Below, in pieces: positions 31,023-42,940 of a DNA stretch of 64,000 nucleotides. Source of the stretch: Sphaerosporella brunnea (lineage: Eukaryota > Ascomycota > Pezizomycetes > Pezizales > Pyronemataceae); NCBI GenBank assembly GCA_008704415.1, contig VXIS01000091.1, forward strand, positions 62,001 to 126,000. Reading direction: 5' to 3'. The notes below the pieces were generated by a model. It did not search any database and was not told the origin of the DNA. It was given only the letters and a program-made list of their open reading frames with translations. Position numbers and translations under genes: made by a program. Each line of letters starts with the position of its first letter. The stretch's first letter is position 1.

Positions 31023-32929
31023 GTTGCGGCGGGCAGCGATGATGGAACATTATAGGGGAAGATATGCATGTGGAGTGGTTGGGGGGTGGCCGCGATTTGA
31101 TTCGTATAGGTTCGTGCGTGAAGGTTTTTGGGGGATGGTGACGTGAGAAGGGTCGGGAGTGGCGAGACGGATGGGTATTTGACGCGCGAAGGCAAGGGCT
31201 TAGGGTTACTGTGCCCGGGTGTGGGAAAACCAGTCGTGGGAGTGACCGAGTGCCAACCAGCGAGGCGTGGGTCAGGGCTTTGGAAACCATCAATCACCCC
31301 ATCACCCCTCTAAATCAAGTTCCACAGAAGCTCTGGTGCTTCCGCTATTCCCAGCAACGATATTAACTACTGCACGCGGGGGAGACGAAGCCCTGTTGGG
31401 CGCAACCCCAGTGAGCGGAGGTGGAAAAAAACACGAACCCGGTCCGTCCATGCGGTCCTCGTGCACATGGGAACCAGTTTTATTTTTTCACCATGGTTTT
31501 CTCTTGCGTCGTCACATGCTAGACGAATGGTGGTTTTGTATTCCGGTGACCCGAGCGCAGAATATCTTGACATGGCTGCTTCTAAACGGATAGAAAAGTA
31601 CGACTAGACCACAAGAATGGGCAACTCCACTATGGACGTGTCTCTCAATAACCACACTTGGGCCGCCGTCGGGGGGTTTTGTTTGCGCGACCTCCCCTTT
31701 CTCGAAGTTGGTGACGCCTTATGCCCAAGGAAATAAACCATCACTGAACGCGTTCAAACTCGCCTCAGAAAAGATTTGCGAGCTTAAAGCACATCATCAC
31801 AGAGGCTCACGGACGTGCGGTATCCGTCATGCGCCGCTTTTATTGAGCTGCCGTGGATCCTTCATATCTACGCATATCATGCCTTCATATCTACGCCTTT
31901 CACCTGTCGCCGCGGTGTATGAATCAGATTTCCCCCCAATGAATACGATGCAGGTACGCCGCCTGGCAGCATGGCATTACACAGCCTGAAACGCCACCGA
32001 CAAAAATGCCATATGTCACGAGACCACGTGGCTAGCAATAGATGTCACCGGTAACAGCGTGTTACCTTACCTCACGCTTGGCTGGTGTTGTGGTATCCTC
32101 GACAACTTAAAAATTCGGTGGTATCCCGCTCTTTTCGAAGGGTTTGAGGTGATATGCTCGACACATGCCGGTATCAGTATAATGCCTGAGCCAGGATTCC
32201 CCTTGCTGTTTCTCTTTATATACTTGCTATTTTTCTGCCTTTTTTCGCACAGATTTCGTTCTCGTATATTTCTGCGCTGGTCGGTTTCCTACTTTCGCAC
32301 AGCTGTAAATGAGAATGCGAAACCAATCAAATGGTACGTCCATGGGAGGGACCACGACACTGGCAATGGAAAACCTCAACTGAAGCCGCACGGCGTTCCG
32401 ACGCCAAGGCGGTAGTCTCGGTTGACCGCCGGTGTTCGCTACAGCTACGGCAATCCAAAAAGAGTGGAACACCGCTCGCTTCATCTAGTTTGAATATCCA
32501 CTACAACGCGACAGTGGAACCCTGACAGGTCGGGGAGCCAGAAGCTGGCGGAACCCACCGCTCCACTTCCGATGCAGTCTTCGGGAAAGCAGACTGCTAG
32601 GCCGCGCCCTTGGGATTGACATCTTCCTCGTCATGGGGTTTGCGCTGCTCATCCGTTGAGTTGAGATCTTTATCGTTGCCCGCTTCGCCTTCCGGTGTGT
32701 CTCTGGCGGATGGCAAGAGCTCCTCCTACCCATCCGGGAGCTCGTGGCGGAGCGCGTCGCACGGCTCCTCAAGGATCTCGTCGTCCGCTGAAACACTGCA
32801 TATTAGCACTCGGTCTCTCCGCATCGTGCTGTCACATACCACTTTCCATTCGGCGCGCACTCAGCAGCTGTTTGTCTGCGCCAGGCAAAGCCTCATACTG
32901 CTCCGGGGTCACAGCCCAGAACTGCTTGA
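31023..32929. other. SDR upstream region and anonymous sequence
   Basis: 31023-31300 would hold the SDR promoter on the minus strand; no clear TATA was found. From 31300 to 32929 no gene was recognised. ORFs such as 31267-31593 + have no domain. Confidence 0.3.
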
Positions 32930-33351
32930 AACGAAATGAAACGGGCTTCTGAAATCACTGCCCGTTTGGACCAGGCTTTTTGGATCGAGACCCAGGCGGC
33001 TACGGGCACCCGCCTGGTCCAGGAGTACCCGGCGCCCGGCGGGCCCGCCAGGAATCTGTAGTTTTTTGCTCACACATACATCAAGGAAAGAAATATGAAC
33101 GTGAGATACAGATTCAACAAGCCGAAGCACCTCCACATACTCCACCATATCCGCACCCCGCTGTTCCCAGTCACTCAGCATGCGCCCTGCGTTCAACACA
33201 ATGGCCGACCCGACGTGAATTTAGGATACCGGGCACCGGCAGGCACCTATCAGATATCCAGGTTTTTCTTATGCCGGCGCGAACCTGTCGGGCTTCCCAC
33301 TCCGTGGGGCCCGATATGACCTGGCGGCCAGCCGGACTATTGACCGCCCTG
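32930..33351 (+). mobile_element. hAT-A element, copy C (deletion derivative, about 420 bp)
   Basis: It follows the hAT-A sequence: GAAACGGGCTTCTGAAATCA, CCCGTTTGGACCAGGCTTTT, GAGACCCAGGCGGCTACGGG, ACACATACATCAAGGAAAGA and CACCTATCAGATATCCAGG. It ends CCGGACTATTGACCGCCCTG at 33351, whose complement is the family terminus. The left terminus is not recognisable. It is joined to LINE RNase H sequence shortly downstream. Confidence 0.7.
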
Positions 33352-33519
33352 TCCCCTGCACGAAGAAGTAACATTTCCAGCCCGTGGAAGAACGATAGAT
33401 CCACTCTTGCTGGTCCATCGCCGCTGCTCCTGCAGCCCCGCTGTATACGGAAGTGCCAAATGCAACTTCCCCGCTGGGCTTGATTGAGCCGTGACGCAAG
33501 TTGACCCGAAACGAAACAG

Positions 33520-33935
33520 GTGGAAACACACGTCCGCACATATCGGCGACAAAGAGGAGGCATACGGTGCGGAACCTGTTGGCATCGCCGCCGGCCTCGA
33601 GATGGCTCTCACGCGCAGCATGGTTCGAGACAACCTGTGGGGTCGCGTCCGCCTTTTCAATGATGTGCAGGCCGCCCCGAAACGCCTACAACCCACCACG
33701 CCCGGACCCGGACAGTGGGTGCTGCGCCGCATCTCCTGCGCGGAAGCTGCACCAAGGACCGGACAGTGAAATATGACTGGTTGCCAGGCCATGCCGACGC
33801 GTTGGGCAGTGAACCGGCGGACCAGGCTGCTCAAGAATCCGCAACCGGCCGCACGAAAGCCAATGGACTGAATACTTCCAGGGGAGTAATGTATTGGATG
33901 CATAAGCTTGTGATATACAAACTGCCCGCGCCCTG
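33520..33935 (+). pseudogene. LINE RNase H fragment
   Basis: The plus frame reads IGDKEEAYGAEPVGIAAGLE, then VRLFNDVQAAPKRLQPTTPG and PGQWVLRRI. The next frame gives YDWLPGHADALGSEPADQAA, then QESAT. Order and spacing follow the RNase H domain of this LINE family (IGNNKEAYDAEL at 53.95 kb; WVPGHLDIPGNEAADE at 63). One frameshift lies near 33770. Both ends are truncated. Confidence 0.75.
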
Positions 33936-34500
33936 ACAACTCCTATACATCAAACCCCCACTATATGGTCATGTATCCTCCGCCCTCCGCGCAGCGTTCA
34001 TCGCTTCGTCACTAAGCTGGAAACGACGGTCGTCAAGCGTCATCTCCGCGCTGCTGAAGACCCGCTCTGGCTCGGCAAGCATGGCTTGTATAGACATGGA
34101 TTCTAGCGCCATTTTTTTGAGGTCTTTGCACTTAGGATCAGGTCCTTTGGGTGCCCAGTATGCATCAACATTTGTGCGCGCCCTCGGTTCAAGCGGTGAT
34201 TTTTCTTGGAAAGTTTCCAAGGCACCGGTTTGTTCGCCAGCGATTCAACCGAAAATCATCACCTACAGGGGCTGGTTGAGGATCAGCCGCAGCTCGCTGG
34301 GCACGTCTTCGATACCCAGTTCCCAAACTAGCTGCAGCGTTGTCGCCGCGCGTTCAGAGGCGGTTGTTTTGTGTGGCAACAGCACAATCCTCACGATATT
34401 TGGATCGCCGAAGCGTCTGAAAAGATCATATACTATTCTTTCGTACCGCGAAATCTCAGTTAAATTCGTACACACATCGAACATCACGTCAAACTATAAC
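33936..34500 (-). pseudogene. hAT transposase C-terminal dimerisation region and repeat R2 copy 2
   Basis: The minus-strand ORF 34220-33969 reads ALESMSIQAMLAEPERVFSS, then AEMTLDDRRFQLSDEAMNA. This is the hallmark of the hAT family C-terminal dimerisation domain (SAEPERVFS...DRRxxL). Upstream on the same strand, 34487-34263 carries GDPNIVRIVLLPHKTTA, shared with 24.1 kb. No complete transposase or termini were seen. Confidence 0.7.
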
Positions 34501-37500
34501 AAAACTACAGAGAACAAGTGATCGGCATTTAAGAATATCAGGAGAAAGCTATGTTTTGAGCTTTTCTGGACGTAGTTGCACCCCGCCCCACCAAAACCCG
34601 TCGCGTAACCTCACGCCCACAATCAGACCCAGGATGGATGGATGATTGTAGGCTTTCTGAGCGTCGTCCTCAAATGCGACGAATCCTGCCGTTGGTAGTT
34701 GATGCCAACTGAGTGGGTTCGTATCATTATGATTTTTCCAGCGATGTAGCGAATGGTTATATTCCCCACTTAGACTTGCAAGCGAACAAAACACAGAACA
34801 CACGCCGCCGCCTGTGTGATTAACGGCTCCGCATCCCCGAAGACGAAGAAGAGTCCTAGTTCTCTGCCGAATCCTAATCATCCACTCCCTTCATCAGAGT
34901 TAGCAGACATCGTCGTTAGGATATTGTGAGGTTCAGCCAAAAATACTATCGTTATACACAATCATATTCGTTCCGAACCTTTATTCTATTTTACCTTCGT
35001 ACGAATATACTCGTCCCATTAGCGAATCTTTATCGATAACGTATTTGAGAGCTCTTCATCCAATAAGCGTCTTTTCCTCTGAAAAGGATTACTATCAGAT
35101 CTATCGTTCTTGTGCGCGATTTAGTGAACCCAGTGGGTTTTACAGCGGGAGTGCAGTGGGAAACTACGGTACAAAGAGGGGTAGCGGAAGAGAAGGGGGA
35201 CGGAGGGAGATACTGAGGGCCTTAAAGCACCAGGGACAGAGCAGAGGATCCGGCTCAACAGACAGGCATTTGTGTCCGGTACTGTGCCTGGTGCAGGAGA
35301 TGATCGTACGGCTGCCTGACGTAACGGCGGAGGAGAGCACAGAATTTGACCTAAAGAACATGCACCGGGGTGCGTGCTCTCGTGGGGAAACGAGTCCCGA
35401 ATTCCTGCATTTGTCGACATCAACGGATGCATGGGGCCAGAATTGATGACAATTGGCACAGCCGTGGTGAAAGTCCGCTCTCGCACACCATGAATACGCG
35501 CCCTGTCATGGCGACGCCATTCGCCTCGACGTCAAAAAAAACTTTCGGCCCGGAGCGAGCACTCGCAAAAAGTCAAAATTTAAGCTTCGAAATTTTTTCC
35601 ATATTCTCGAGTAGATTCGGTAGTGTAGTTTCAAGTCACGCAGATCAACGCCGGTGATATAGATGGTGCGACTCGGATGCTACCATTGAATATATATGCC
35701 ACGGACCAGGAGGTAGGCTTGTGATCAGTCCCTCTTGGAACGCGCTTCGCCATAGGATTGTTCTTAGTGCCAGGCTAGGAATATGTCTTCCGGCAGTGGG
35801 GGGTGCTCAATTTCAAGGAGGCGGGTGCAACTCCAGCTGTGCATGGCTATTACCAAAGACTCACTCTGACTTGGAACGCTGCTCGCCCAACAAAGCCCCG
35901 TGACAAGAAGGTCTCAATCGTCACTCCTCTGGCTATATCGAGGTAGGTCACGCCACCTTTCCCAGATATGTTCACAATTGGTATGTCTTGTTGTGTATCT
36001 TTTACTCTGTAGATACGACGGCAATTCGGTTCGGTGGAAGCAATCTCTTCGTAATTTGGTGCTGCACGTGTACGAACTCAAGGTTCGGAACTACGCTCGT
36101 CACCGTTTGCGAACGCATGAGCGGCTGATGAACGCACACAGCAATTCCTGCGGCGAAGGAGATGGATACGTGGGAAGAGCTGTAGCGGTTCTGGAGGCTG
36201 TCTGCAATCACAACTATTGCTCTGTAGTTACGTGGCACATACGGATATACCTTAGGACATCATTATCACTGTCATTCTGGCACTGTTTCTGAAGCAACAA
36301 CAGGCACCGCACGCTTGTTGAATTGAAAACACATGTCATTGTACCTCTACAGCCACGCTACTATTCGCCGCATATCTGCATATGCTGCTGATGCTGCTAT
36401 CGCCGACAATTCTGTTTCGTACTTACACTGGCTGCCATGACAGCTTTCAGAGGCGAATCCAGCTGCCAGCGCATCGGTGTGCCTAGGGAGTCAGAGGGAT
36501 GAGGGTACTCGCAGTACAAGGAGGCAGAGCAGCTCCAGGTTATGTAGGCAATGTATGTATGCAGTGCTATGTGTTCCGTGACATGCGCAGATTCGCCGGG
36601 TTGTGATCGCAGCCGCAATTGGTGAGCAAAGGCTATGACTCATGATTATTCGACGCTTGTTGAGCTGTCACTCACGGTTGGCACACCACCACTGCATCTT
36701 CCAGGGCATCTTGGTACGTAGACAGAGGGACGTGAATTCCACGTTAAGGCTCCAGCAGCGCTCGAGCCTGAACCGTTTTCGTTCGGGCCGGCTCAAGGCC
36801 GAAAATGAGTTGACTCGAGACAGCCCGGCTCGTGTCAATTACTATTTCAGAGCCTCTGTTAAAGTTTCAGGCCGCCAGAACTGGCACCGGGCTGAATGAC
36901 CACAATAAGTGTTAGCACTGTCGCTGTGAGATGGGTGAGCAAACTGAACCTGAGTTCCGACGCTTTCGTACAAAACTTTGCTGTCCCCTTCCGGCAGTAT
37001 TTTACGAAAACAACTCTCTTCACAAGATATTGCACCAACCTGAATGCTCGCGACCGCATTCCAATCCACGTGGCGATCTTCAATTAGTGCGTGGCCAGAT
37101 GGAGGCCCGCATTGGACGCCTTTGCCAACGGTTTTGCCGGCGGGGTCTCTGGGCGGGGGATATGGTAAGCCGTCGCTGTGTTTCTGCCACAAACAGCAGA
37201 CGCGATGAAACAGTGCTGTTTGCTGACTGGCAGCGTCTAAAGACGAGCACTGGGGTTCAATCTGGGTCATGAAGTCGTCCCCAGATCTGGCACGAACCTC
37301 CGTGCGCTCTGCTTGGTGAGGTTTTCCTGGTATGTGCACAGTAGTTGTTTGTGCCTGGTGGCAGAAAGGTGTTGAGGACGGTTCGGAGTTTGAGGGCCAA
37401 AGTTTAGAACATCTATGAAGCGCTACGGACAGTTTTAGTTTCATCGCTGGGACATGTTGCAAAACGAAAACGATATATTTCCCGCTACGATTCGCAGTGC

Positions 37501-38700
37501 AGAAGATAAACTGCAGAGCGCTTATGCGCGCTGCTACGCACTACCTTGCGCCTTCCTCCATGGCACCATGTTGCTTCACCAACGCTCGACTGTTTCTGGC
37601 CTTGCTATGTCTTCCCCCCTGCCTTGCGTGGCCTTCCGCGCTTCCTCCTCGGTGCTGCTGTGGCTGTGTTTCCGGGGGTGGCGGTGGTATCAACAGGGAT
37701 AGCCGCCGTTGCCGCCGCTGCCGCTTCCACCACTGTGCCAGATTTATAGCCAGCAACAGCATCAACGATGGCGCGAAGCTACAGAACAACTATGGGTGAG
37801 TCGCTTTCGGGTTGTGGTGCGTATCCATTCGATGACGCGGCCGAAGCGATGGGAGGGCTGGTGTGGGTCATACCCGTTTCCCAAGATGCACGCACGGTTG
37901 ACCCTCTCATGCTATCCGCGGCCATGAATGGCTGTCTATACGCGGAATCCATTGGTCTCTGAGCAGGCACTGTTAGTCTTCGTTCTGTCAGTTCGTGGAC
38001 CCCATTGCACAGCAATGCCGTTCCACGGATCAAGTGTTCTCTATCTACTCCCTGGTGCAGGGACCCTCGAGCTTCAGTTCTGGGCATAGCTGTGTCCACC
38101 GCAGGTTATCGAGAGGACTCTCGCGTTTTAAGCCCACGCAACCAATCTCGCGCAGCGCGAATGCGCGTGGTACTTTCGGATGTGGAATGGGTCTGAAATC
38201 ACGGTAGGTCTGGCCGTGGTATTGCGTATGCTGCATGGCAGACGGATTGAACAAAGAGTGTACATGGCGAGATACATACTTGGAGGTTTGAAATAACCCA
38301 TACTCCGTCTGCGCGGCACAGGCTGCAGTACGTCTTCGTGGTCGGTGTCTTCATCACGGCATCGTCCAAGCCGACACATTTGATCTCCCACTCCCACCAC
38401 ACCGCCTCATTCAACCAAAGCCGGAAACGTTGCTCCAGCGCTGTAGCTTACAGAGTCATCCACACAGAATCAATCCACCACGGTAAACAAGCCAGCGGTT
38501 GGTGACCGTCACTCGCAACACCACTGCTCTGTACAGACAGCGCCACTCTGCCTCACGCGCATCGCTTCTCTCTGGCAATAGGTCGCACTCATACACTGCA
38601 ACCTACACGGTTGGATCACAGTGAGTCGCCACGCTGGAGTAATTGATGTCGCTACAGAGTGATGAACATGCGTTCACACCAGGGCAAACCCCGTGAGCGA
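34501..38700. other. Anonymous 4.2 kb, no gene recognised
   Basis: It contains a GCTCGAGCC-type fragment near 36760-36840 (CTCGAGCCTGAACCGTTTTC, then CCCGGCTCGTGTCAAT) related to the element at 13981. A 206-codon minus-strand ORF (37462-36842) has no domain. Other ORFs at 35045-35446 + and 37541-37789 - are low-complexity or composition-driven. Confidence 0.3.
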
Positions 38701-38708
38701 CCTTGGCC

Positions 38709-38760
38709 TATCATCTCCACGCATCATCGCCACGCATCATCCCCACGCATTATCCCCACG
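38709..38760. repeat. 12-bp tandem repeat just upstream of the kinase pseudogene
   Basis: CCACGCATCATC is repeated about four times with variants (CCACGCATCATC-GCCACGCATCAT-CCCCACGCATTA-TCCCCACG). It ends 14 bp before the ATG at 38774 and would lie in the 5' untranslated region. Confidence 0.7.
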
Positions 38761-38773
38761 ACACAATTAGACC

Positions 38774-40974
38774 ATGCCCGAGACGCAGCGCGAAACGCAC
38801 GCGATAGTCGTCGGCGCTGCGCCACCCGCACCAGCCGCGCCGCCTTCAGCTATCGAAAGCCAGATAAAAACATCGCTCTCGGAGTCACTGCGGGATGCGT
38901 GTGTCGACGACGCGCCGATTCAGGCGCTGTATGACGATACGTACCTGGTGGCAATGCTTCCACTTGGCTGCTAACCTCGTGGATCCAGTCCTGCGCCCGT
39001 ACTTCATGACCGCGCCGGAAGGAGTTCCGATCACGCGCGGCTTTGAAGCGGTGAGGACGGTTGAGGCGGTATGTTTCAAGACCCTGTCGTTGTGTTTCTT
39101 GAGCTGCCTGATTGATTCATGTGCAGATGAAAAAACGGTATACGGAAAGGATATGGTAATTGGAGCGGGATTTAGCGCTGAGTGCTGCGAAACATGAAGG
39201 GCAGTTGGATGAGGCCAGGAGAGCGCACAAAGAGCTGGTGGAGGAGCTCAGGAAGCAGTACGAGGCTTGCGTGAAAGAGAAAGAGCAAGGGCACCAGAAC
39301 GAGCTTTGCCTGGTGAAAGCCAACGCCGAAGACGCGGCCGAGAGAGCACGTCAAGAGTTGGAACGCACCGATGCCGAACGGCGCGCTCTGCAAGACCGGA
39401 TCGACCGCGTCGGGACGCTCAGCATCCACGATGGTGAGTCGAAACAGCCATGCCATGCACAGGATACGACTGGACTGACAGAGACCCGTTGCGCAGGTTC
39501 GGTCACCCGTACGGAGATGTGGAACGCGCTTGTCGCAAACATTGACCACCGCGAGCTCAACCGTACCTTGCCGGCCACGCAAACCACGCTTTCGCGATCT
39601 GAGGAACACTCCGTCAACAGGCTACTGGCACGTATCGTCACGAAAACCTGGACTCGCAAAACCTGTGATTTCTACAAGGCGGTGCTGAAATGTCTCGGGC
39701 CGATTTTGAATGCCCCCCGCGTCGACACACAGCGACCAGGCGTTGAGCTCATGGACACCCACGGGCAGAAGGATGTGCTGGATGGGTACGCCCCGGACGT
39801 GTCGATCAGCACCGCCAGCCACAGCAAAGCGATGGCACATCCTAGAATTGAAGGTCTGCGAGGATGCCGAGCTCGAAACGGCGACAAACCTCGGCCAGAC
39901 ATACGATTACCTCAGGAGGGTGCAGAAGCGGCAGCCCGAGCGGGACCGGTTATTCGCCGTGCTGTCGAACGTGCGTAAAAACGTGGTCATCACCCTGCAG
40001 AGAAATATGTTGCGCAAATATTCGTCCGTCGACTTGCGAAGTCTGGTATTGTATCTTCGCCACACCCTGGGTGACTACAAGCCGCCGCCTTTGACGTTTT
40101 CGCTGCCGTCGCCGGATCTCGACCAGCTGCTGGGCGCTTCCAGGCGCAACATCCTTGCCGAGTTCAACTACCAGGGAAAGATTATCGCCGTCAAATGCAC
40201 CAGGATGGACATCTCGGTGGAGATCAGACACGAGATCGGGGTTCTCCGGCGGATCATGTCCGTCGCCGGCCGCCCGGACTCGTTGCCGGAACTGGTATAT
40301 CACGACGTGCGCGGCCGTGAGTTCGGGATGACGCCAGTCGTGAAGCCGTTCGCGCTCATGGCACACTCGGGCGCTGAAACCTTCCAGGCTGCACTGCGCG
40401 ATATCCTGGCCGGCCTCACCTGGCTGCACGGGCTCGGTATCATCCACCGCGACATCCGCATCGATCATCGATTTCGACTGCGCCATCGACATCTCTGCGG
40501 ACGAGGAGCTGGAGGTGGTGTACGGAGGCGGCTACATCTTCTGCCCGCCCGAGCTCGTCTGCGACCCGGAATTTGACATCCTACGCGACACGTTCCGGCC
40601 GCGGCGCCGCGACGACTTCCAGGGCTTCGTGCTGCTCGTGCTCCAGGCGCTTGTTTCCGGCCAGGTTCAAGGGATTTCGGTCGTACAAGCTGGTGTACCC
40701 AAGCTATGGCGAGCGCAACGACCTCAAGCAGCTGTGGGATGATCTGAAGGCGAGCGCCGTTTGGAAGCCGTTTGTGGACGAGGTGTGGGACAACGACTCG
40801 GTCGATTGTGCGATGTTGGAGAGAATGGCGCAGGTTTATATGTTTCCGACCCGAAGGGCGCGGACGAAGCAGGCGGTCCCGAGGAAGCAGGCCACACCGA
40901 AAAAGCCGGCGACACCGACAAAGCCGGCGACACCGGTGAAGAAGACGAAGAACGAGAGAAAGCCGAAGGCTTAG
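38774..40974 (+). pseudogene. Nuclease-kinase fusion gene, decayed
   Basis: It starts MPETQRETHAIVVG, shifts frame near 38960 (then VDPVLRPYFMTAPEGVPITR), and has an intron GTATGT...CAG at 39069-39126. An in-frame TAA lies at about 39152. A charged coiled coil follows (AAKHEGQLDEARRAHKELVE). A PD-(D/E)XK-like core follows: GYAPDVSIS, a frameshift near 39835, then WHILELKVCEDAE and LGQTYDYLRRVQ. The kinase lobe has KIIAVKCTRMD (Lys), HGLGIIHRDIR, and then a frameshift with an apparent deletion removing the catalytic Asn. IIDFDCAIDISADEELEVVY continues in the next frame, with a further shift near 40665. The tail repeats TPKKPATPTKPATPVKK. At least four frame lesions make it inactive. Confidence 0.75.
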
Positions 40975-41699
40975 GATTCACGAGCTTTTGTATATAATGC
41001 CTCGTACACATTGACGGCGGATTTTGGATACGCTGTAGGGGGCGTGGGGACCGTATATCACTGGTGACCGGGGCGGTTGCAAAGTGAAAATAGGTCGTGT
41101 CATCATATTTTTTCTCTGTACCGAGCATAGGCTGCATTGAGTGAGTGACAACACCTGGTAATCATCGCGCGCGAATTCGAGTGCACATTCCCTCACCCTG
41201 CGAATGTCCATCCACGCCCTGCAGCGCCGCACACGTCTCCGCAGTCCGCCCATCACTCGGACCTTTTCAATCCGGATTAGCAACTTGTAGAGCGAGCAAA
41301 TCGATGCGAAATAGCCGGCTTCTGACTCATAGGTGCCCTTGCTCCCATCCCATGGCCAGGCGTCACAAATGCCCTCCTATACATGGCCGCTGCGACACAC
41401 GGTAAATCTCTTCTCCACTTAAAAGCAGTTTGTGGCTCATTCCAGCGGCCGCGAGATGTTCCAGGAGCATCCAAGACCAGGTTCTGAATGTAGTGGCCAG
41501 ACAGAGTGAGCTCTAGAGGTGACGTATTTAGTGGTTGGTTCTGGCCAGGATATGGATTCACCTTCCGCCGAAATTCCACTCCCCTTGGAGTGGTCAATGT
41601 AAGCACTGCATACCAAGGCCCTTGGGTGTAGCTGTAAGTCGGGTGCTTCCCGAACAAACAGCAACTGGAAACGCCGCTACGATTGCTGCTAGAACCTTT
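40975..41699. other. Anonymous sequence with a 126-codon minus-strand ORF
   Basis: The ORF 41657-41277 (-) reads GPWYAVLTLTTPRGVEFRRK, then VNPYPGQNQPLNTSPLELTL, which looks protein-like, but no family is recognised and the start is unsupported. It may be part of a decayed gene. Confidence 0.25.
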
Positions 41700-42570
41700 T
41701 GAAGCTGTCGGTCAAACGGCTCAATCGCGAGGACGGTGCAAGCAAACCACAGATCCGAGACGGCAGGCAGGGCTCAGACGACGCGTACGATCAGCTAGGC
41801 GAGACCACGGGCTGCTTTCCTTCCGGAAGCCAAGGGCCCATACCAAGCCATAAGAGCCATTCAAGGCACGACCGCAGTCACAGGCAACTTGGTCGGCGAA
41901 GATGGATAAATCGCAATGACCCTCAAGGAAGGGGCCAACATCATGGCCGCGCAGGATTTCCCTCATCCCCCGCCGGACAGCTGGGATGAGAGAGTCATCG
42001 CTCAGCTGCCGCAGGAGCCCATGGCCAGTGCGGACGAGGTAGAAACGGCGTCCTTCGCACAAGCGTCAAGGAGCGCAGTGGGACCAGACAAGTTCTGGCC
42101 CCCGGTCATTTGACTGCTAGGGCAGTGGGCTGCGTCGGTATTTACCGCGCTAGTCAGGGCGTGGGCCAACCAGGCAAGGCGGAATCCTCCAAAGCTCGCT
42201 GTCACAGGGGGATCTCGCTCCTATGCTGCTTTGGGCAGGTCATCGAACGAGTGATCACTGCAAGGCTGGCGGAGGCGGCCGAACACGGGCACTGGATGCA
42301 CGCCGGACAGTTCGGAAGCAGAGAGGCAGGGCAGCGGTGGGGGCGGTGGCGGTACTCACGGACGAGGGGCACCGCGCTTGGAGCGAAGGACAGATCGTGG
42401 GCACATTGCTGATGGACGTAAAAGGGGCCTTTGACCACCTGTCAAAATCCAAGCTCATCGAGAGACCCATCAGCTCGGGCGCCGGGGGAAGCGTGATCAG
42501 ATAGGAGGCCAGCTTCATGAAAGACAGACGGGTATGCATGTCCATTGATGGCCAATGCGGGTCCGAATAA
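41700..42570 (+). pseudogene. LINE ORF2 fragment: pre-RT and RT N-terminal half
   Basis: The plus frames give AIRAIQGTTAVTGNLVGEDG, then GANIMAAQDFPHPPPDSWDE and SRSAVGPDKFWPPVI. A frameshift follows to ISLLCCFGQVIERVITARLA, then GQFGSREAG, and another to LTDEGHRAWSEGQIVGTLLM, then DVKGAFDHLSKSKLIE. DVKGAFDH is the RT motif with the first catalytic Asp. The catalytic FxDD block is not reached: the copy stops near 42570, where a different sequence (shared with 16.2-16.3 kb) begins. Confidence 0.75.
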
Positions 42571-42639
42571 CCAGTAGTTCTTTCTTTAGCAAAGCTGGGT
42601 CTCTCTTTGGCGATAGCAGGACGCTTTTCGGCCAACAGC
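42571..42639 (-). repeat. Short segment shared with the Copia-like remnant
   Basis: GTTCTTTCTTTAGCAAAGCT, then CTCTCTTTGGCGATAGCAGG resembles 16200-16275 (CTCTTTAGCTTTTCGGCGAT, then AGCAGCTCTCTC). On the minus strand both give Ala/Lys/Glu-rich peptides (AIAKERPSFAKERT). It lies between two LINE fragments of opposite orientation. Confidence 0.35.
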
Positions 42640-42940
42640 GCTACCAAACAATATTGTATTCGGCCGCTTGCAGCCATGACATATGGAAGAGAAGAAACCG
42701 TGCTACCCCCTACACCGGAGCGTACTTCCGGGGCCTACGGCTCTTCTAAGGGAGGAGCAGAAGGGAATCGTTCCGCATGTCAGACGTACCAAGGAGAGCT
42801 GGTGATTCAAAAGACAGAGATACAATCGATCACCACATTATGCCCCTGTCGGGCCAGCAGCCAACCTTCGGAGGTATTGGAGCGTGTCCCGCCGGAGTGT
42901 ATTGGACTAGGTTAAATCACCGCCTGCCGTCGGCTAGTAC
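42640..42940 (-). mobile_element. LINE 3' untranslated end, reverse orientation
   Basis: The plus strand at 42650 reads TTGTATTCGGCCGCTTGCAG, then CCATGACATATGG, the complement of the LINE 3'-end motif seen at 2619, 46248 and 48197. The following CCGGAGCGTACTTCCGGGGC, then CTACGGCTCTTCTAAG also aligns with 48260-48300 and with the reverse of 2540-2600. No coding part remains. Confidence 0.65.

Noticed and set aside
33337..33939. 200-codon minus-strand ORF
   Set aside because: Antisense to LINE RNase H coding on the plus strand, which shows recognisable motifs in order.
36842..37462. 206-codon minus-strand ORF as a gene
   Set aside because: No domain, promoter or conserved repeat partner. 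Its amino acid usage does not differ clearly from overlapping frames, so it is left as anonymous sequence.
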